Origin: Symsagittifera roscoffensis
Lineage: Eukaryota > Xenacoelomorpha > Acoela > Convolutidae
Assembly (NCBI RefSeq): GCF_963678635.1
Contig: NC_087065.1
Span: forward strand, 35,211,807-35,275,806
Length of the DNA stretch: 64,000 bases
Direction: 5' to 3'
Part shown: piece after piece, positions 1 to 10,738 of the stretch
Layout of the letters: every line of letters starts with the position of its first letter
How positions within the stretch are numbered: position 1 is the first letter of the stretch
Made by a program: the position numbers and the translations under genes
Notes under the pieces: model-generated
The model's database searches: none
Told to the model about the DNA's origin: nothing
Seen by the model: only the letters and a program-made list of their open reading frames with translations

Positions 1-143
1 CTCAAAAAAATTTCAGTCAGTGTTCCAGCTATTTGAAATCATTGAGGAAATTTAGCTTTTTTAATTTGAAAGAGACCTCTTTGAAGTAGCAACCGAAAAT
101 CACCGTAGGTATACCTTTGTTTTGACATAGTTTTGTATTGAGA

Positions 144-172
144 CAGTCGGAACATTTAGGGCTTTGCCCTCA
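144..172. repeat. terminal fragment of MITE-like family 1
   Basis: The sequence contains AGTCGGAAC followed by a hairpin of the form AGGGC-ttt-GCCCT. It matches, in reverse complement, the left end of the copy at 1045. It looks like an isolated right end of a truncated copy. Confidence 0.5.
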
Positions 173-265
173 GATAAACAAGTTATCTTGTTTCTGTTCT
201 GCAATATTTTGTATGCATAGTATTTTCAAATGCTTTAGTACAACGAGACTGCTCATATATCAATG

Positions 266-620
266 CAAGGCCCCGGATGTTCCAATTGCTTTTGAAGCCT
301 TCGAAAAGTTTTTTTTTTGGTTGAATAATTGAAAAAATATGTGGGAAAATAAAAGATTTTTTTTTCTTTTTTTCTCCTTTTTCTCCCCATATATTAATTA
401 ACCCGCGTTAATTAACCCAAAACGGCCGAAGTGGCCAAAGCCGCAATATTCAAAAACCCCCCCATAATTTTACCAAAAATACTCACAGGTAAATTTAATG
501 ATTTTGAGCTCAAAACAGCGATACTTTTTCTCTGATTAAGAAGTTGAAAAGTAACTTCTCATTTGCTACGACACGACAAATTGGGAGGTTTTGCAATTGC
601 GAATAAAGAGAAGCTAAAAA
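266..620 (+). mobile_element. MITE-like family 1, diverged copy
   Basis: The left end resembles the end at 1045 (a GC-rich block, then ATGTTCC and a TTGC/TGCC block). The interior at about 400-490 shares with the copies at 1045 and 10302 a CGCGTTAATT block, a 'ccaaaa-ggcc' block and a CTCACAGGT-like block in the same order. No right terminal repeat is recognisable, so the boundary is approximate. Confidence 0.45.
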
Positions 621-1044
621 CTACTGAGATTCATTCCAACAATTTTTTCTTCAACCAACATCATCCACGCCAACCCCTCTCTAAAATACAAACCATTCTC
701 AGTCAGAATAACTCCAAATCTAACCCTTAAAGTAAATATCGAGTCAAAAGGCAACTTGCAGTAAATTCATTAAAGTATTTCTCGGCAAATTTTAGATTTA
801 CTTTCTAAGATAGAAATTAGAAAGGACCCTATATTACTAGCAAGCGCTTTGTCCGGCGTACATAAGTATTTCTAACGTAATACCTCATAAGATGATTTAT
901 GTTTCTTCAACGGAGGTAATATGAAACTAATATGAGCATAACTTCTTTTTAAATCTATATGATTGCTAACTATTCACTAGGTTTCATCAGAACAAAATAT
1001 CGATTGCTATATGTCAATTTCCAACAAAACAAAACTGCTGGTAT

Positions 1045-1565
1045 CAGGGCGAAGCCCTGAATGTTCCGACTGCCTTTTAAGGTTTATGGAGCAGCAGTAA
1101 TAGCATAAAAAAATAAATGAAATAAAATAAAATGAAATTTTTTTTTAATTTGAAATTTTTTAATAAAAATTATCCCCCCACACGCCATATAAAGTACAAA
1201 AAGATAGATTTCGTTCCTTGTAACAAATCAATTGTGGCAAATAAGCTTCGTTTAACCAATTTGGAACGATTTATAAGACGGATTAAATCTCCGCTTACGC
1301 GTTAATAGCGCGAATTATATCGCGCGTTAATTGTCCCAAATTGGTCAAAATGGCCAAAATGACAATATTTAAACCCTCATAACTTTACGCAAAATGATCA
1401 CAGGTGAAATATTTTTTCAAATTTAAGCTCAGGACAACAATGGCTTTCGAATGATATAAAAAAATTCCGTCAAAATGGCTAGTAAAAAAGTCGAAATTTG
1501 TCTGAAGAAAAAAAAACCCACCCCGAGCACAAATATTCCGTTACTTTCGTATCGAAAGTCGGAAC
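1045..1565 (+). mobile_element. MITE-like family 1, best copy
   Basis: The left end is a 6-bp-stem hairpin, CAGGGC-gaa-GCCCTG, followed by GTTCCGACT. The right end carries the inverted AGTCGGAAC, giving 9-bp terminal inverted repeats about 500 bp apart. The interior has no open frame of note, so this is a non-autonomous DNA-transposon-like repeat. The copy at 10302-10738 has the same order of internal blocks. No target-site duplication is clear, and the superfamily is unknown. Confidence 0.6.
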
Positions 1566-3199
1566 AAAAACTATGTTCTCAGTGAGGTATGTGTATATAA
1601 TTGGGATTCTAAAAAAATAAAAGCCAGCTTAACCGAGTAGAAAGTTGCTTTCTACCTGCTCACTGCTTATATTTGCAAGCTATGCTTTTTACATGTGAAA
1701 CATCAAAATATTGCTGCTCGAAATAATAGTTCAATGCACTATGAAGCCGTTAATCATTTGAAGTGTTCAAAACAACAACTAATTCCATAAAATCTTAAGT
1801 AAAACCGAAGAAAAAAGTTAATACCTCTGACATTTTTCTCAACAGTCGCCCAAAACTTTTGCAAGTTTTAAATGCACCGACTGGATTATTTCTTTAAATT
1901 AAGTTCCAATTTCGATAGTTTCAATCACGTCGGCAGTAGTGTGCAAAAGGTCACTACCAAAAAAAATTAAAAAAATTACATAAGATTAAATGTTTTTGAG
2001 TTTTTCTTATTTTCAGTATTACGCGCAAAACTATCTTAAAATTTGTGCTCCGCTTCAGCATATCATCAAAGCTTAGGAAATATTCCACTCGGATTTTTAT
2101 CAGCCCCTTTTATAACGTTTTTAATAGCAGGGTTCAGAAAAGACTACTCGGTGCAAAGATAGTTACTTAGTTCGAGCTTTTATTCGTTTCCGGACAAAAA
2201 TGTCTCCCTTATGCTTACAAGTGATTCTAAAATCAAACAAGTATAGCCGTTGACTGTGCAAGTAGCACAATGTTCCGACATAGTCTTCAATAACTTTTTT
2301 TTTCAAACTAGTGTCAGTTTTTTTGGCGCCGTGTGATAAGAGGATTTGAACAAAAAACTACAGATACGGCATATTCGACAGTCATAGTAAAAAGAAAATG
2401 AAACAGAATTTGAAGGAAAAGACTAGAAAAATGGAAAAAAAATCGAATACGCTTGCTCTGCAGGTTTTTGAATTTCAAAAGATCTTTATTCCAAAAAGGC
2501 GCTGAAGCAACAAAATAAACGTTATTTGAGTAAATTTTTTTTTTACGTATTACATTAAGCTATTATAAGCTTTTTAGCCATTAAAAGAAGCTATTGTAAG
2601 CCTGCTTGCTCGCTTTTTTTCCCAAACTAAGACGAAAAATTCAAAACCGGATAAAATTTTAATGTGTTTCGAATCACTTAAGGCTTCAATCTAATATATC
2701 ACTCCGCTGTTTCCGATGATTACTTCTCCACCTGAAACCATCTACCAGAAGTAAAAAAAAATTAAAACCTGAATACAAATTTTCAATGGTCGGGAAAAAA
2801 ATCCTACTCAAACTACACTAATTTTGGTTTCACGAAATCCAGAATGGGAGACCTAATTCCTCTGCCCGTTCATTTAAGGTTTTCAAGCTATTTTCTCCTT
2901 TATACATTTTTCTCAATAGCAGCTGAAAAAACCACCACGAACAGCAAAAGGAAGTTTCTGCAAGGAGGTCAAAATTTGCCGAATCTGTCAATTTGAGATA
3001 ACGACTCTGCGATGTGTTTCCTTTTCTTAGCTAGTCAGTGCCAAAATTTTCCGGATCAGAAGTTATTCCAGAGCAAATCATCCTGCAAGAGATATTTTAA
3101 TAACTTAATTAGTAAGTGCTTATAATTCATTCTTTAATCTCAGTACAAAGTCATTTCAGTAATTTGTTAAGTAATTGCAGTCATGTTTTTATTAGTCAT

Positions 3200-5245
3200 T
3201 CACAATTGTATTGAAATATGATCTGTTGAGTCATCGTACTTCCAGTGAATATTGAACACGGGTAGTATTTGGTCCACATCTTGAATGACCACCGCTGACG
3301 AATATTTATCTTTTTGTGGGAACACACTATGAGTATCATGCTCGCGGCAAATCGCTCCTTTATTAGCAGCCATCGTTGGACATTGGTGCGCTGCTGCTTG
3401 TCTTCCTGTCAGAACTCTTGCCATGATCAGGCTTCCTCCTTTTGCATATACCATTGACATCTCTGGAAAGTCGGAGAAGTAAATTCCAAAACCAAAGACG
3501 GTTCTCTTAACTGAATCCAAGCTGAAATTGTTTCTCATGATCGGCTCTGGATCCGTCATCGGAGTCCCGTGAAACAACAGAAGTTCTTTCGCATATTCTT
3601 TTCCTCTCGTTTCCTCGAAATGTTTTTTCTTCGCCAGGAAGATTTTTTCAAGTGTGGGGTTGACATACATGTCAACGCAATCAATATGAACACTAAAGCT
3701 CTTTTTATTCGCATTTCGAAAGAAAGCACTCTCTACTATTCGATAGAACGAGTCTAGACTTCCATTTTCTGGATCATACTCTCTTCTTGATCTGAGGACC
3801 AGTTTTTGGTAAGACCCTGTCCTCCACTTCTCGGCACCTTCCCGAATTTTATTCTGATTGGCTACCATGTCTTGGACAAGTTGTTCAAAACTAGTCGCTC
3901 GAGGTCTCGGACGTATTTGCATCTCTTCACCTTTATGATTGTATACCTTGGCTCCTACGTGCCGATCTTCGAACAGTTCCATAACCAAATTACAAAATAT
4001 TTGTTCGTGTGCCATGTGGAGAACAAATGGCAAGCGGACTTTATCCGTTAAGAAACTCAAGACAGATTCAATAAAAGATGACCTGATTGAGGTCCCAAAG
4101 TTTTCCCCAAATGGGGTTCCAAACTCGGACCACTCATTGGAGCTCGAATCATGCTGGAGGTACCACGCCCATTCGCAGCTGCGCGTTTCCAATCTAGAAA
4201 ACGTAATATTTGAGTTCTCTTGCGCAGTCATAGTTTCAAAACAAACAGTCACTTTTCCAAAAGTGTCATCCAACCAAATTGCCTCGACCGCGTCTTTCCG
4301 GGGATCCACAAATTGTTCTTCCAACACACGATTGGTCTCCACGGAGAAGATTTTCCACATCGAGCTACTTGGAACTTTGTACCTCCAGCAAAATGCAGTT
4401 TTTCCTTCCGGGTGAACATTCACACATCTGTCACCCAATTGACACGCATCCTCGAGAAATGGTTCGCAGATGTTGCGGCTGTTGATCGCAGGGAATGTCT
4501 CTGCGTTGCCCCTGATGAGTGCTCCGATATTTGTTCCAACAGTCGGCGAAACACTCATGTTTGCTGGAAACTGGAATTGAGAACAACCAGTCGGTGAAGC
4601 TCCACCACAATATGCTTGCGGCGTTAAGCGAGCTGAAGTGACAGAGCTACTAGCTTCACTTGGACTCAACTGCGCGCCCGTTTGATTCTTCGGTAACCCA
4701 CTTTGAGCGCTTGTTTGAAAAGCGCTATTCAACTTGCTGTTATTGATAGAGATACTTGGAATCTGATCCGCCACATTCAAATTATAGAAACTACTGGCCA
4801 AGTTCTGATTATTTATCATAGGCATCCTCGGCGTTTGGCTATTAGGGCTGGCTAAAGTTGAGGGCTGTTGAATTTGTCCTGACCCAGGCGAAGTGCTCAT
4901 CTGTATCTTTTGTACAGCATTCAACAAGTAGGGCCAAAATGCAGCTCTATCGCGAGGATCGAATCCACACTCAAGTAGTTTGATCGATTCCGTTCTGAAC
5001 CTATGATTTTTGGGACATCCGGTTCCACTTGGACATTGTGAGAGGACCCAGTCCGCACATATATGCAGCGACTCACAATCCCCTAAGCGACAGTTGCCTC
5101 CACTGTTGTTATAGTCCACACAAACTCTCAACTGCTTCCTGTAAACTGGAACTCGTCCTTGAGTGTCAGTATTCATTGCGAACTGATTCAACCCTTGCGT
5201 TGTCATTTTTAGGCAAGATTCGGTGACTGAACTAAAAGAAAACAT
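3200..5245 (-). CDS. CCCH zinc-finger, WWE, PARP protein (PARP12/ZAP-like)
   Basis: This 681-residue, intronless gene has the architecture of the PARP7/12/13 group, which acts in RNA binding, mono-ADP-ribosylation and antiviral or stress responses. CCCH fingers lie at C42-H61 and C63-H81, with a third at C260-H278 after a low-complexity linker. A WWE-like segment begins near W287 and a second spans roughly 358-450; WWE domains bind ADP-ribose chains. The PARP catalytic domain runs from about 478 to the end. The NAD-binding His (FHGT, H559) and Tyr (GIYF, Y589) are present. The third, polymerase-type Glu is not: the aligned position is A651 or a neighbour, which fits a mono-ADP-ribosyltransferase or an inactive enzyme. 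The start is a true ATG, with possible alternative starts at M14 and M24. A related gene lies at 19889. Nuclear or cytoplasmic location cannot be judged. The lack of introns could mean retrocopy origin. Confidence 0.88.
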   Translation of the reverse strand: MFSFSSVTESCLKMTTQGLNQFAMNTDTQGRVPVYRKQLRVCVDYNNSGGNCRLGDCESLHICADWVLSQCPSGTGCPKNHRFRTESIKLLECGFDPRDRAAFWPYLLNAVQKIQMSTSPGSGQIQQPSTLASPNSQTPRMPMINNQNLASSFYNLNVADQIPSISINNSKLNSAFQTSAQSGLPKNQTGAQLSPSEASSSVTSARLTPQAYCGGASPTGCSQFQFPANMSVSPTVGTNIGALIRGNAETFPAINSRNICEPFLEDACQLGDRCVNVHPEGKTAFCWRYKVPSSSMWKIFSVETNRVLEEQFVDPRKDAVEAIWLDDTFGKVTVCFETMTAQENSNITFSRLETRSCEWAWYLQHDSSSNEWSEFGTPFGENFGTSIRSSFIESVLSFLTDKVRLPFVLHMAHEQIFCNLVMELFEDRHVGAKVYNHKGEEMQIRPRPRATSFEQLVQDMVANQNKIREGAEKWRTGSYQKLVLRSRREYDPENGSLDSFYRIVESAFFRNANKKSFSVHIDCVDMYVNPTLEKIFLAKKKHFEETRGKEYAKELLLFHGTPMTDPEPIMRNNFSLDSVKRTVFGFGIYFSDFPEMSMVYAKGGSLIMARVLTGRQAAAHQCPTMAANKGAICREHDTHSVFPQKDKYSSAVVIQDVDQILPVFNIHWKYDDSTDHISIQL

Positions 5246-8200
5246 TAACTTCGTTTCTCCAGTTGCTCTGAGTTTCTCAGTACATCAACATCTTAAAAGT
5301 TCATTCTAAAAATTCAGTCATATTGCAAGTTGTTCTTGATATTAGGTATAGTCTAAGATATTAGTTATGATCTCTTTGATCTATGAACATCGATGTTAAA
5401 TATATACTTAAAAAATCTCATGTCATGACAAATTTATCGTTTTTTACGGAATGAAATAATGAATAACTTGAATGAAATTTGCTGTTACAATTAATATTAA
5501 AGTAAGCTTTATCAATTTTCGATCTGACTCTCGAATTGAAATTAATTGAGTAGTATATTTTTTAAGCACTGGTGCAAAAGGAATTTGAGGCGTTGATAGG
5601 GGAGTATTTTGACCTGAGGATTTAAACTTTGAGTATCATAATTGATCCCCTATTGGCTGGTATTCATTTTGATCAAACTTCTTATTGAGTTAACTTTTAC
5701 TGCGAATCTTCAGATGAGCTAATTAGCTGTGTAACCTTTCAAAATATTTTGCAGAAACTCATGCTAAAGTCATGTTAGGGGCGGAACAGTTTTGTGAGCT
5801 TTTTCTGAAAACGCTCGCTACCCTACTGCGCCTAGAGCTTCAGTCCGCACTTGAACTAATTCCTATAATTTAGTGCTTAACCATAGTTCAATTCACTTAC
5901 TCGGAAACAGTTGATTGAAGTGAAGAAAGCCAAACTGTCCACAATCGATGACTTGGTTGATAATGACAAATTGTTTGGACTGAGCACTTCCTCATTTAAA
6001 AAAATGACTCAAGGTCAAATAAATTCAAGCATAAAGGCGATTACGCAATTCAACGACTTTGTTTTATCGATTGACAGTTTGAAACTTTTGCGAATCAGTG
6101 TTCGAAAAAAACAGCAATTTTTTCTCAGCAGAAGCAGTTGGAACCAGATATAAACTATATTTATTATTGGTTTTAAATTGGATATTTTATCTCTATAAAA
6201 AATTTAATATTAACCAATCACGATCCATCTAACTAACAACCCACTTATTTGTAAGTGCTGAAATTACTTTAATTTCAGCACCAGAGAGATTTGAATTTAA
6301 CTTAGAAATTAGTTACCTCTCCAAGAGAACTTTAGCAATCGCAATAAGCCAGTATACTCTAGATCTATTGAGCCTAGCAGAGACTAGTTAAACACCCTGA
6401 GACTAGTAGATATAAGAGTAAGATTAGGATCGGAATTAGACTAAGAAGTTTCACGAATCTATCCGGCCGAAAATAAGATAGCGTGACGAGCAGACGGTGT
6501 ACCCTATCCGAAATTACTCTATGAGTTACACCTCAGACATAACTCAGTGTTATAAGATATTTCAAAAATGTCGTTCTGGGGAACTTTCTGGAAAGTTTGG
6601 AGCAATAGAGCGCCGTTTCTCTCGAACACAGTAGTTAGGCAAACATCTTGTTGTTGTTTGATGCTTAATTTTTTTTTTAAATTGATCTGTGATTACGTGA
6701 AATCGTAAAATTACGTATAATTACGTATAAAAATTCATTTAACAAAACTAAATTGTTTTGAACGTTTCTTATTTTCTAAACTTAGCAAACCCTCAGAACA
6801 AAATAGCCGGATAGATAAACAAGTTAAATGTTTTGGGAATAAGCATGATCTTAAAACTATTCTAGGTTAAATGTTATATTGATGTTAACTTAAGTTGAAA
6901 TATTAAAAAAAAACCAGTTTGAAAATGAGTTTGTCAAACAGAACCTTTTCGCACCCACCCGTATTTAATTTGAACCCATTAAAATAAATGAAACCGGTCA
7001 GATAAACTGCTGGCAGTGCAAGAAGTACAAGCTGTTGAACTCAAAAATGCAGTTAAGAAAACAAAATAATGGGAAAAGGTCAATTGATTTCCTAAATGAG
7101 GCAACGGCAGATAATCAAACCAATTAAATGTCGATTTTGATCTAATTGTCGGATTAAAAAGTAGAACCAATTCCAAAATTTTTTTCAGTAATTCTGGATT
7201 TAACATTCCTTTGACATAATAATCATCATTATGCAAAATTTTCCTATGCACATGATAGAACTCAAAATTGTAGCTAGTTTTAGGGAGATTTAATTGCTCC
7301 TCGAAAAGTTATTAATTTCACAATTTTCAATGTAAAGCCAAAAAAAACAGGAGTATTTTTAGTAGGATGTCACTTTAATTAGATCGTGGAATACGCTTTG
7401 ATTTCATCATTTAACACTTAGAGGGGACAAAACTTCTCGTCAAAAGAGCGCAATTCGACTGGGCATTTCTAACTGGTACTGTTGATTGTATAGTGTTACA
7501 GAAAAAAAAGGGAAGATATGAAATGCTCTCTGACTTATGATAAAACCAGAGGAAACAAAATACCGAAAGAAATTTCAACCATGGAATTTGGCGTACAACG
7601 AGAAATCTGGCAATCAGAAATGATTATCAATGACCACGGTTTGGGTTAACACGAATGATCAGAAAAAGACCAAGACGATAATCGACAAAACACAAACGAG
7701 AAAGATAAAGGTTAAAAAAACAATGGCAAATACGTCAAAAGTATTTGTGTCTCATTTTGAAACTTGTAAATATTGTGAGATACGTGAAAACACCCAAAAA
7801 TCTTAAAACTTGAAACCGGGATGACCAAAAGTCGCTATTTTAGAAATTTTGCATAAAAATGTCACGACGTCTCGCAAAATTAGGCTCTAAGAATGTTACA
7901 AGACAAGGACTTTACGACATGAATCGTCAAAGTTAGTTTTGAGTTTCTCCAAAACAAATTTAGAGCACTAATCAGTTATAACCAAAAGATTTATTGAAAA
8001 AAAACACACATTTTTTATTTTGTAAATGTTTGTTTTTATCTTTATAATTTTTATCTGTTTATTATTATCTGTTGTTTATTTTTTATTTGTTATTACGGCA
8101 CAGAAACGCAGTGTAAAAGATTTTGGCAATTTTTCTGAATTTCGCGAAAAGTTGCTTTCTTAGAACTTCTTTTTCAAGAAAGTTGTGAGATATTGGAATT

Positions 8201-8503
8201 TTCAAAATTTCCTACAACTCTTATAAGAAGTTTTTAAATCGGGGAAGTTTTGTAGGATCTAACCGAAGAATCTAACAAAAAAGTTAAACATCGAATGAAT
8301 CTGGTTAAATACTCCCCCTTTTTTAAATTTTCTTAAGATCAAACTTGATTATCACATTTTGGGCGATTTCAGATTTCACTGTTTTCAGAGAACAAACTTA
8401 AGTTAAGTTCTTAAGTTGCATCATTTAGGATAAATTCAGTATGCAAACAAGAACTCGCAAAAAAAACTCGATTAATGTTGACATTTTTAAAATTCATATT
8501 TAA
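5246..8503. other. intergenic, mostly unannotated
   Basis: No confident gene is present. An open frame at 5911-6153 (first codon TTG, no ATG start) has fairly protein-like composition and is preceded by a CAG that could be a splice acceptor, but it matches nothing I know. A short ATG frame at 6568 is listed separately. The remainder is AT-rich with no recognisable element. Confidence 0.4.
6568..6708 (+). other. short ORF resembling an Mpv17-family N-terminus
   Basis: A 46-codon frame starts with ATG. Its first 23 or so residues (MSFWGTFWKV..., then a run ending LSNTVV) resemble the amphipathic N-terminus of Mpv17/PXMP2 membrane proteins, where a Trp-rich start is followed by a 'P-x-LTN' block. 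The downstream part is low complexity. I found no second exon with the family's GD...Q or GP-x-H-x-WY motifs, so it may be a chance resemblance, an orphan first exon or a pseudogene fragment. Confidence 0.15.
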
Positions 8504-8705
8504 CATTACGAGGCCAATCTGTGCACTGGATAGGCGCACAATTTTGTGTCTGTATGTTCCTGGATTCCACGGACAAGTCTTTAAACATGTTAAAATTTTG
8601 TCGGAACGATCAAAGAAAATGAAAGAACAAAAGAAGAACAAATGGAGCGTCCTTGTTGCGGAATCCGCTTACAATATACAAAATGCACAGTTTGGCCTTG
8701 TAATG
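8504..8705. mobile_element. short element with 22-bp terminal inverted repeats
   Basis: The left end (8504-8525) and right end (8684-8705) are inverted copies of about 22 bp with two mismatches, beginning CATTAC and containing GGCCAA and CTGTGCA. The left part recurs at 15697-15795, including the 'GTGCACTGGATAG-CGCACA' block and a 'GACAAGTCTTT-AACATGTT' block. This is a MITE-like repeat of about 200 bp. Open frames crossing it are not genes. Confidence 0.55.
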
Positions 8706-8745
8706 AATACAGAAATAGTTACCAAAAATAAAACATGTATAGATG

Positions 8746-9128
8746 CAGGCGTGGATCTAGGATTTTCACTAGGGGGGGGGGGGATTTTCAAAAATGAATT
8801 TGAAAATTTTGTCGACCTTTTTTTGGTCGACTAAATAGATTTTCTGGGCTCTCCCAAACCACTATAAAGACGCAAATTTGACTAAATTTTCTGCGCCGCA
8901 GACAAATTTTTGAAAAAAAGGCAAAAAAAATCGTTTTTAGGCACTTTTTGGCTCCCCTCTCAAAATTAGTATAGATTGGCGCCAAAGGCTTCTTTAGAAA
9001 ATATTTCGGGTCCGTCACCAAAAATGTATATCTCAAAATAGTACAAAGAGGAGACACTTTGGGTCGTCAGGGGTTCGAATCCCTCAAGAAGAAGCGTCCG
9101 TCCTCCCCTCCCCCTAAATCCGCTACTG
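8746..9128 (-). mobile_element. hAT-type MITE, diverged copy
   Basis: Both ends match the copy at 21318-21738 but in the opposite orientation. The left end reads CAGGCGTGGATCTAGG and the right end, inverted, CAGTAGCGGATTTAGG. The flanks TATAGATG and CACAGATG are a 6/8 match at the positions expected for an 8-bp target duplication. Internal shared blocks include a TTGGTCGAC segment, a TGCGCCGCAG segment and a GGGTTCGAATCCC box-B-like segment near 9068. The divergence suggests an old insertion. Confidence 0.65.
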
Positions 9129-9303
9129 CACAGATGGAGGGGCAATTTTTGACCAGGACCAAAACAGTGGAAATATTTCAAAGTATCCAATTAATATCTA
9201 GATCTTAATTTTAATTCTGTGAAAAATGTAAATTGTGACATAGCTATTACTGTAATTAAAAACTTTCTAATTACCAGCAAAAAGTCCTAATTGGTGCCAA
9301 TTA

Positions 9304-10068
9304 CCCGGGTTGCCGGGTTGACCAAAACTTCTTATCATACAATTTCCATTGTGAAAAAGTTTTTACCGTACAACTCTATACAACTCCATACGTACATAAA
9401 GTTCTATGAATGAAAATTATATGAGAAGTAATTTTCCATAAAACAAAAAGTTGATTCTGAAAAACTTTGGGTTGTGTTTGTAACCGAACGCATGTAACAA
9501 AGACCTTTGTTTATTCAAAGCACCCTTGATTAGACGGTCTCGTGTTTACAATGCATAGAAAATGACTTGAAATGTCTTGCAGCAGTCTTTCACAAATGAT
9601 ATCACAAAATTAAGAAACTTAAATTGTGGCTAATTTTTTCAGCGATGACTGTTTTGAAATTTGAACTTTTAAATGAGCAGGCGTTGATTAAGGCATACAT
9701 AAACATACCATACAAAACAATTAGGAGCTTTTAGCGGTTTTGAAAATTTTGATTGAGTGAAAATAAAAAATCCTACATTATTGTATCCAGGACTCCGTTG
9801 AGAACACAAAAAAAAATTGAATTTTTTTGGAAAGTGTTTGTTTGAGTACAAATTCGATTTGCGGTTGAAAAAATCACGATAAATTTTCGGGGTAATTTCA
9901 AAAGGTAAGTATTTTTAAAAAAATCTCGGTTTTTTTTATCACAAGACTGTTTTTTTAGAATCAAACAGCCGCAGGAATTAGTTATATCTTTTTTCGACCA
10001 TTTTTTGAAATAACTTGTTCTGTGGAATTGTATGATAAGCATTTTCGATGTATGGAGGTCAACCCGGG
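9304..10068. mobile_element. element with CCGGGTTGACC terminal repeats
   Basis: The left end near 9313 has CCGGGTTGACC, then CTTATCATACAATTTCC. The right end near 10020-10068 has GGAATTGTATGATAAGC, then GGTCAACCCGGG. Together they form an inverted repeat of about 40 bp with gaps, roughly 755 bp apart. The same termini recur near 22277, 23257, 23862 and 24530. No open frame inside is gene-like. Confidence 0.55.
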
Positions 10069-10301
10069 TGGCTGAGCCCAACATTTGTCAAAGACTTGTA
10101 AAAGCTGCTTATACTGAAAAACATCAATTAAAGAATATTCGACTTTGACCGTACTTTTGATCAGCTTGTATTCCTATAAACACACGATGCTCCTCACGTC
10201 TTAAAGCAATCTAATCTACTTTCACTGAATTTCTTCAATTTGAAAGTGAATAGGCGTGTTTAGAAGAAAAAGTGCACATAAAACAGAGAAGACTGCATGT
10301 A

Positions 10302-10738
10302 CAAGGGCGACGCCCTTACTGATCCGACTGGAAGTATTTAATTAGTTTTTGTAAATCACCCACGCACACGCTATTCAAAGTAATAAGTGACATTTCAAAT
10401 GTCTTTTAGCGTATAACTTACATTAAATACCAGACCTCAATTCATTTAGGAATAAATTCCTTAAGCCGGATTAAATCGCTGCATAAGCGATTAATACACA
10501 AAATAAATTTCGCGTTAATTGTTCCAAATTGACCAAATTGCCAAAATTTCAGCCTTCACAACTCTACAAAAAGCAATCACAAGCGAAAAATTTTTCTGAA
10601 GTTGAACTTAGGACAACATTATCTTTCAGATGGCTCAAATGGCAACTTGAAATTCGAAAATTGTTTGGAGAATAAAAAAACCGCAAGAGCATATATATTG
10701 CGTACCTTTTTTTAAAAGTAGTCGGAACAAAAAGGGCA
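10302..10738 (+). mobile_element. MITE-like family 1, third copy
   Basis: The left end has an AAGGGC-ga-cGCCCTT hairpin followed by GATCCGACT. The right end has AGTCGGAACAAAAAGGGC. The interior keeps the CGCGTTAATTGTTCCAAATT block and the 'ACTCTACAAAAAGCAATCACA' region in the same order as at 1045-1565. It is non-coding. Confidence 0.55.

Larger units (their letters stand above)
1..3199. other. gene-free, transposon-derived AT-rich DNA
   Basis: I see no convincing coding sequence here. The stretch holds copies or fragments of one short inverted-repeat family, listed separately, at about 144-172, 266-620 and 1045-1565. The rest is AT-rich with many homopolymer runs. The open frame at 138-332 begins inside a repeat end and has no recognisable domain. 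Positions 1600-3199 contain nothing I can name. Confidence 0.6.

Noticed and set aside
5911-6153. 80-codon open frame with protein-like composition
   Set aside because: It has no ATG start and no recognisable family. A splice acceptor is possible, but no partner exon was found.
8475-9190. Several open frames of 74-119 codons
   Set aside because: They start and end inside two MITE-like elements (8504-8705 and 8746-9128) and have no coding character.
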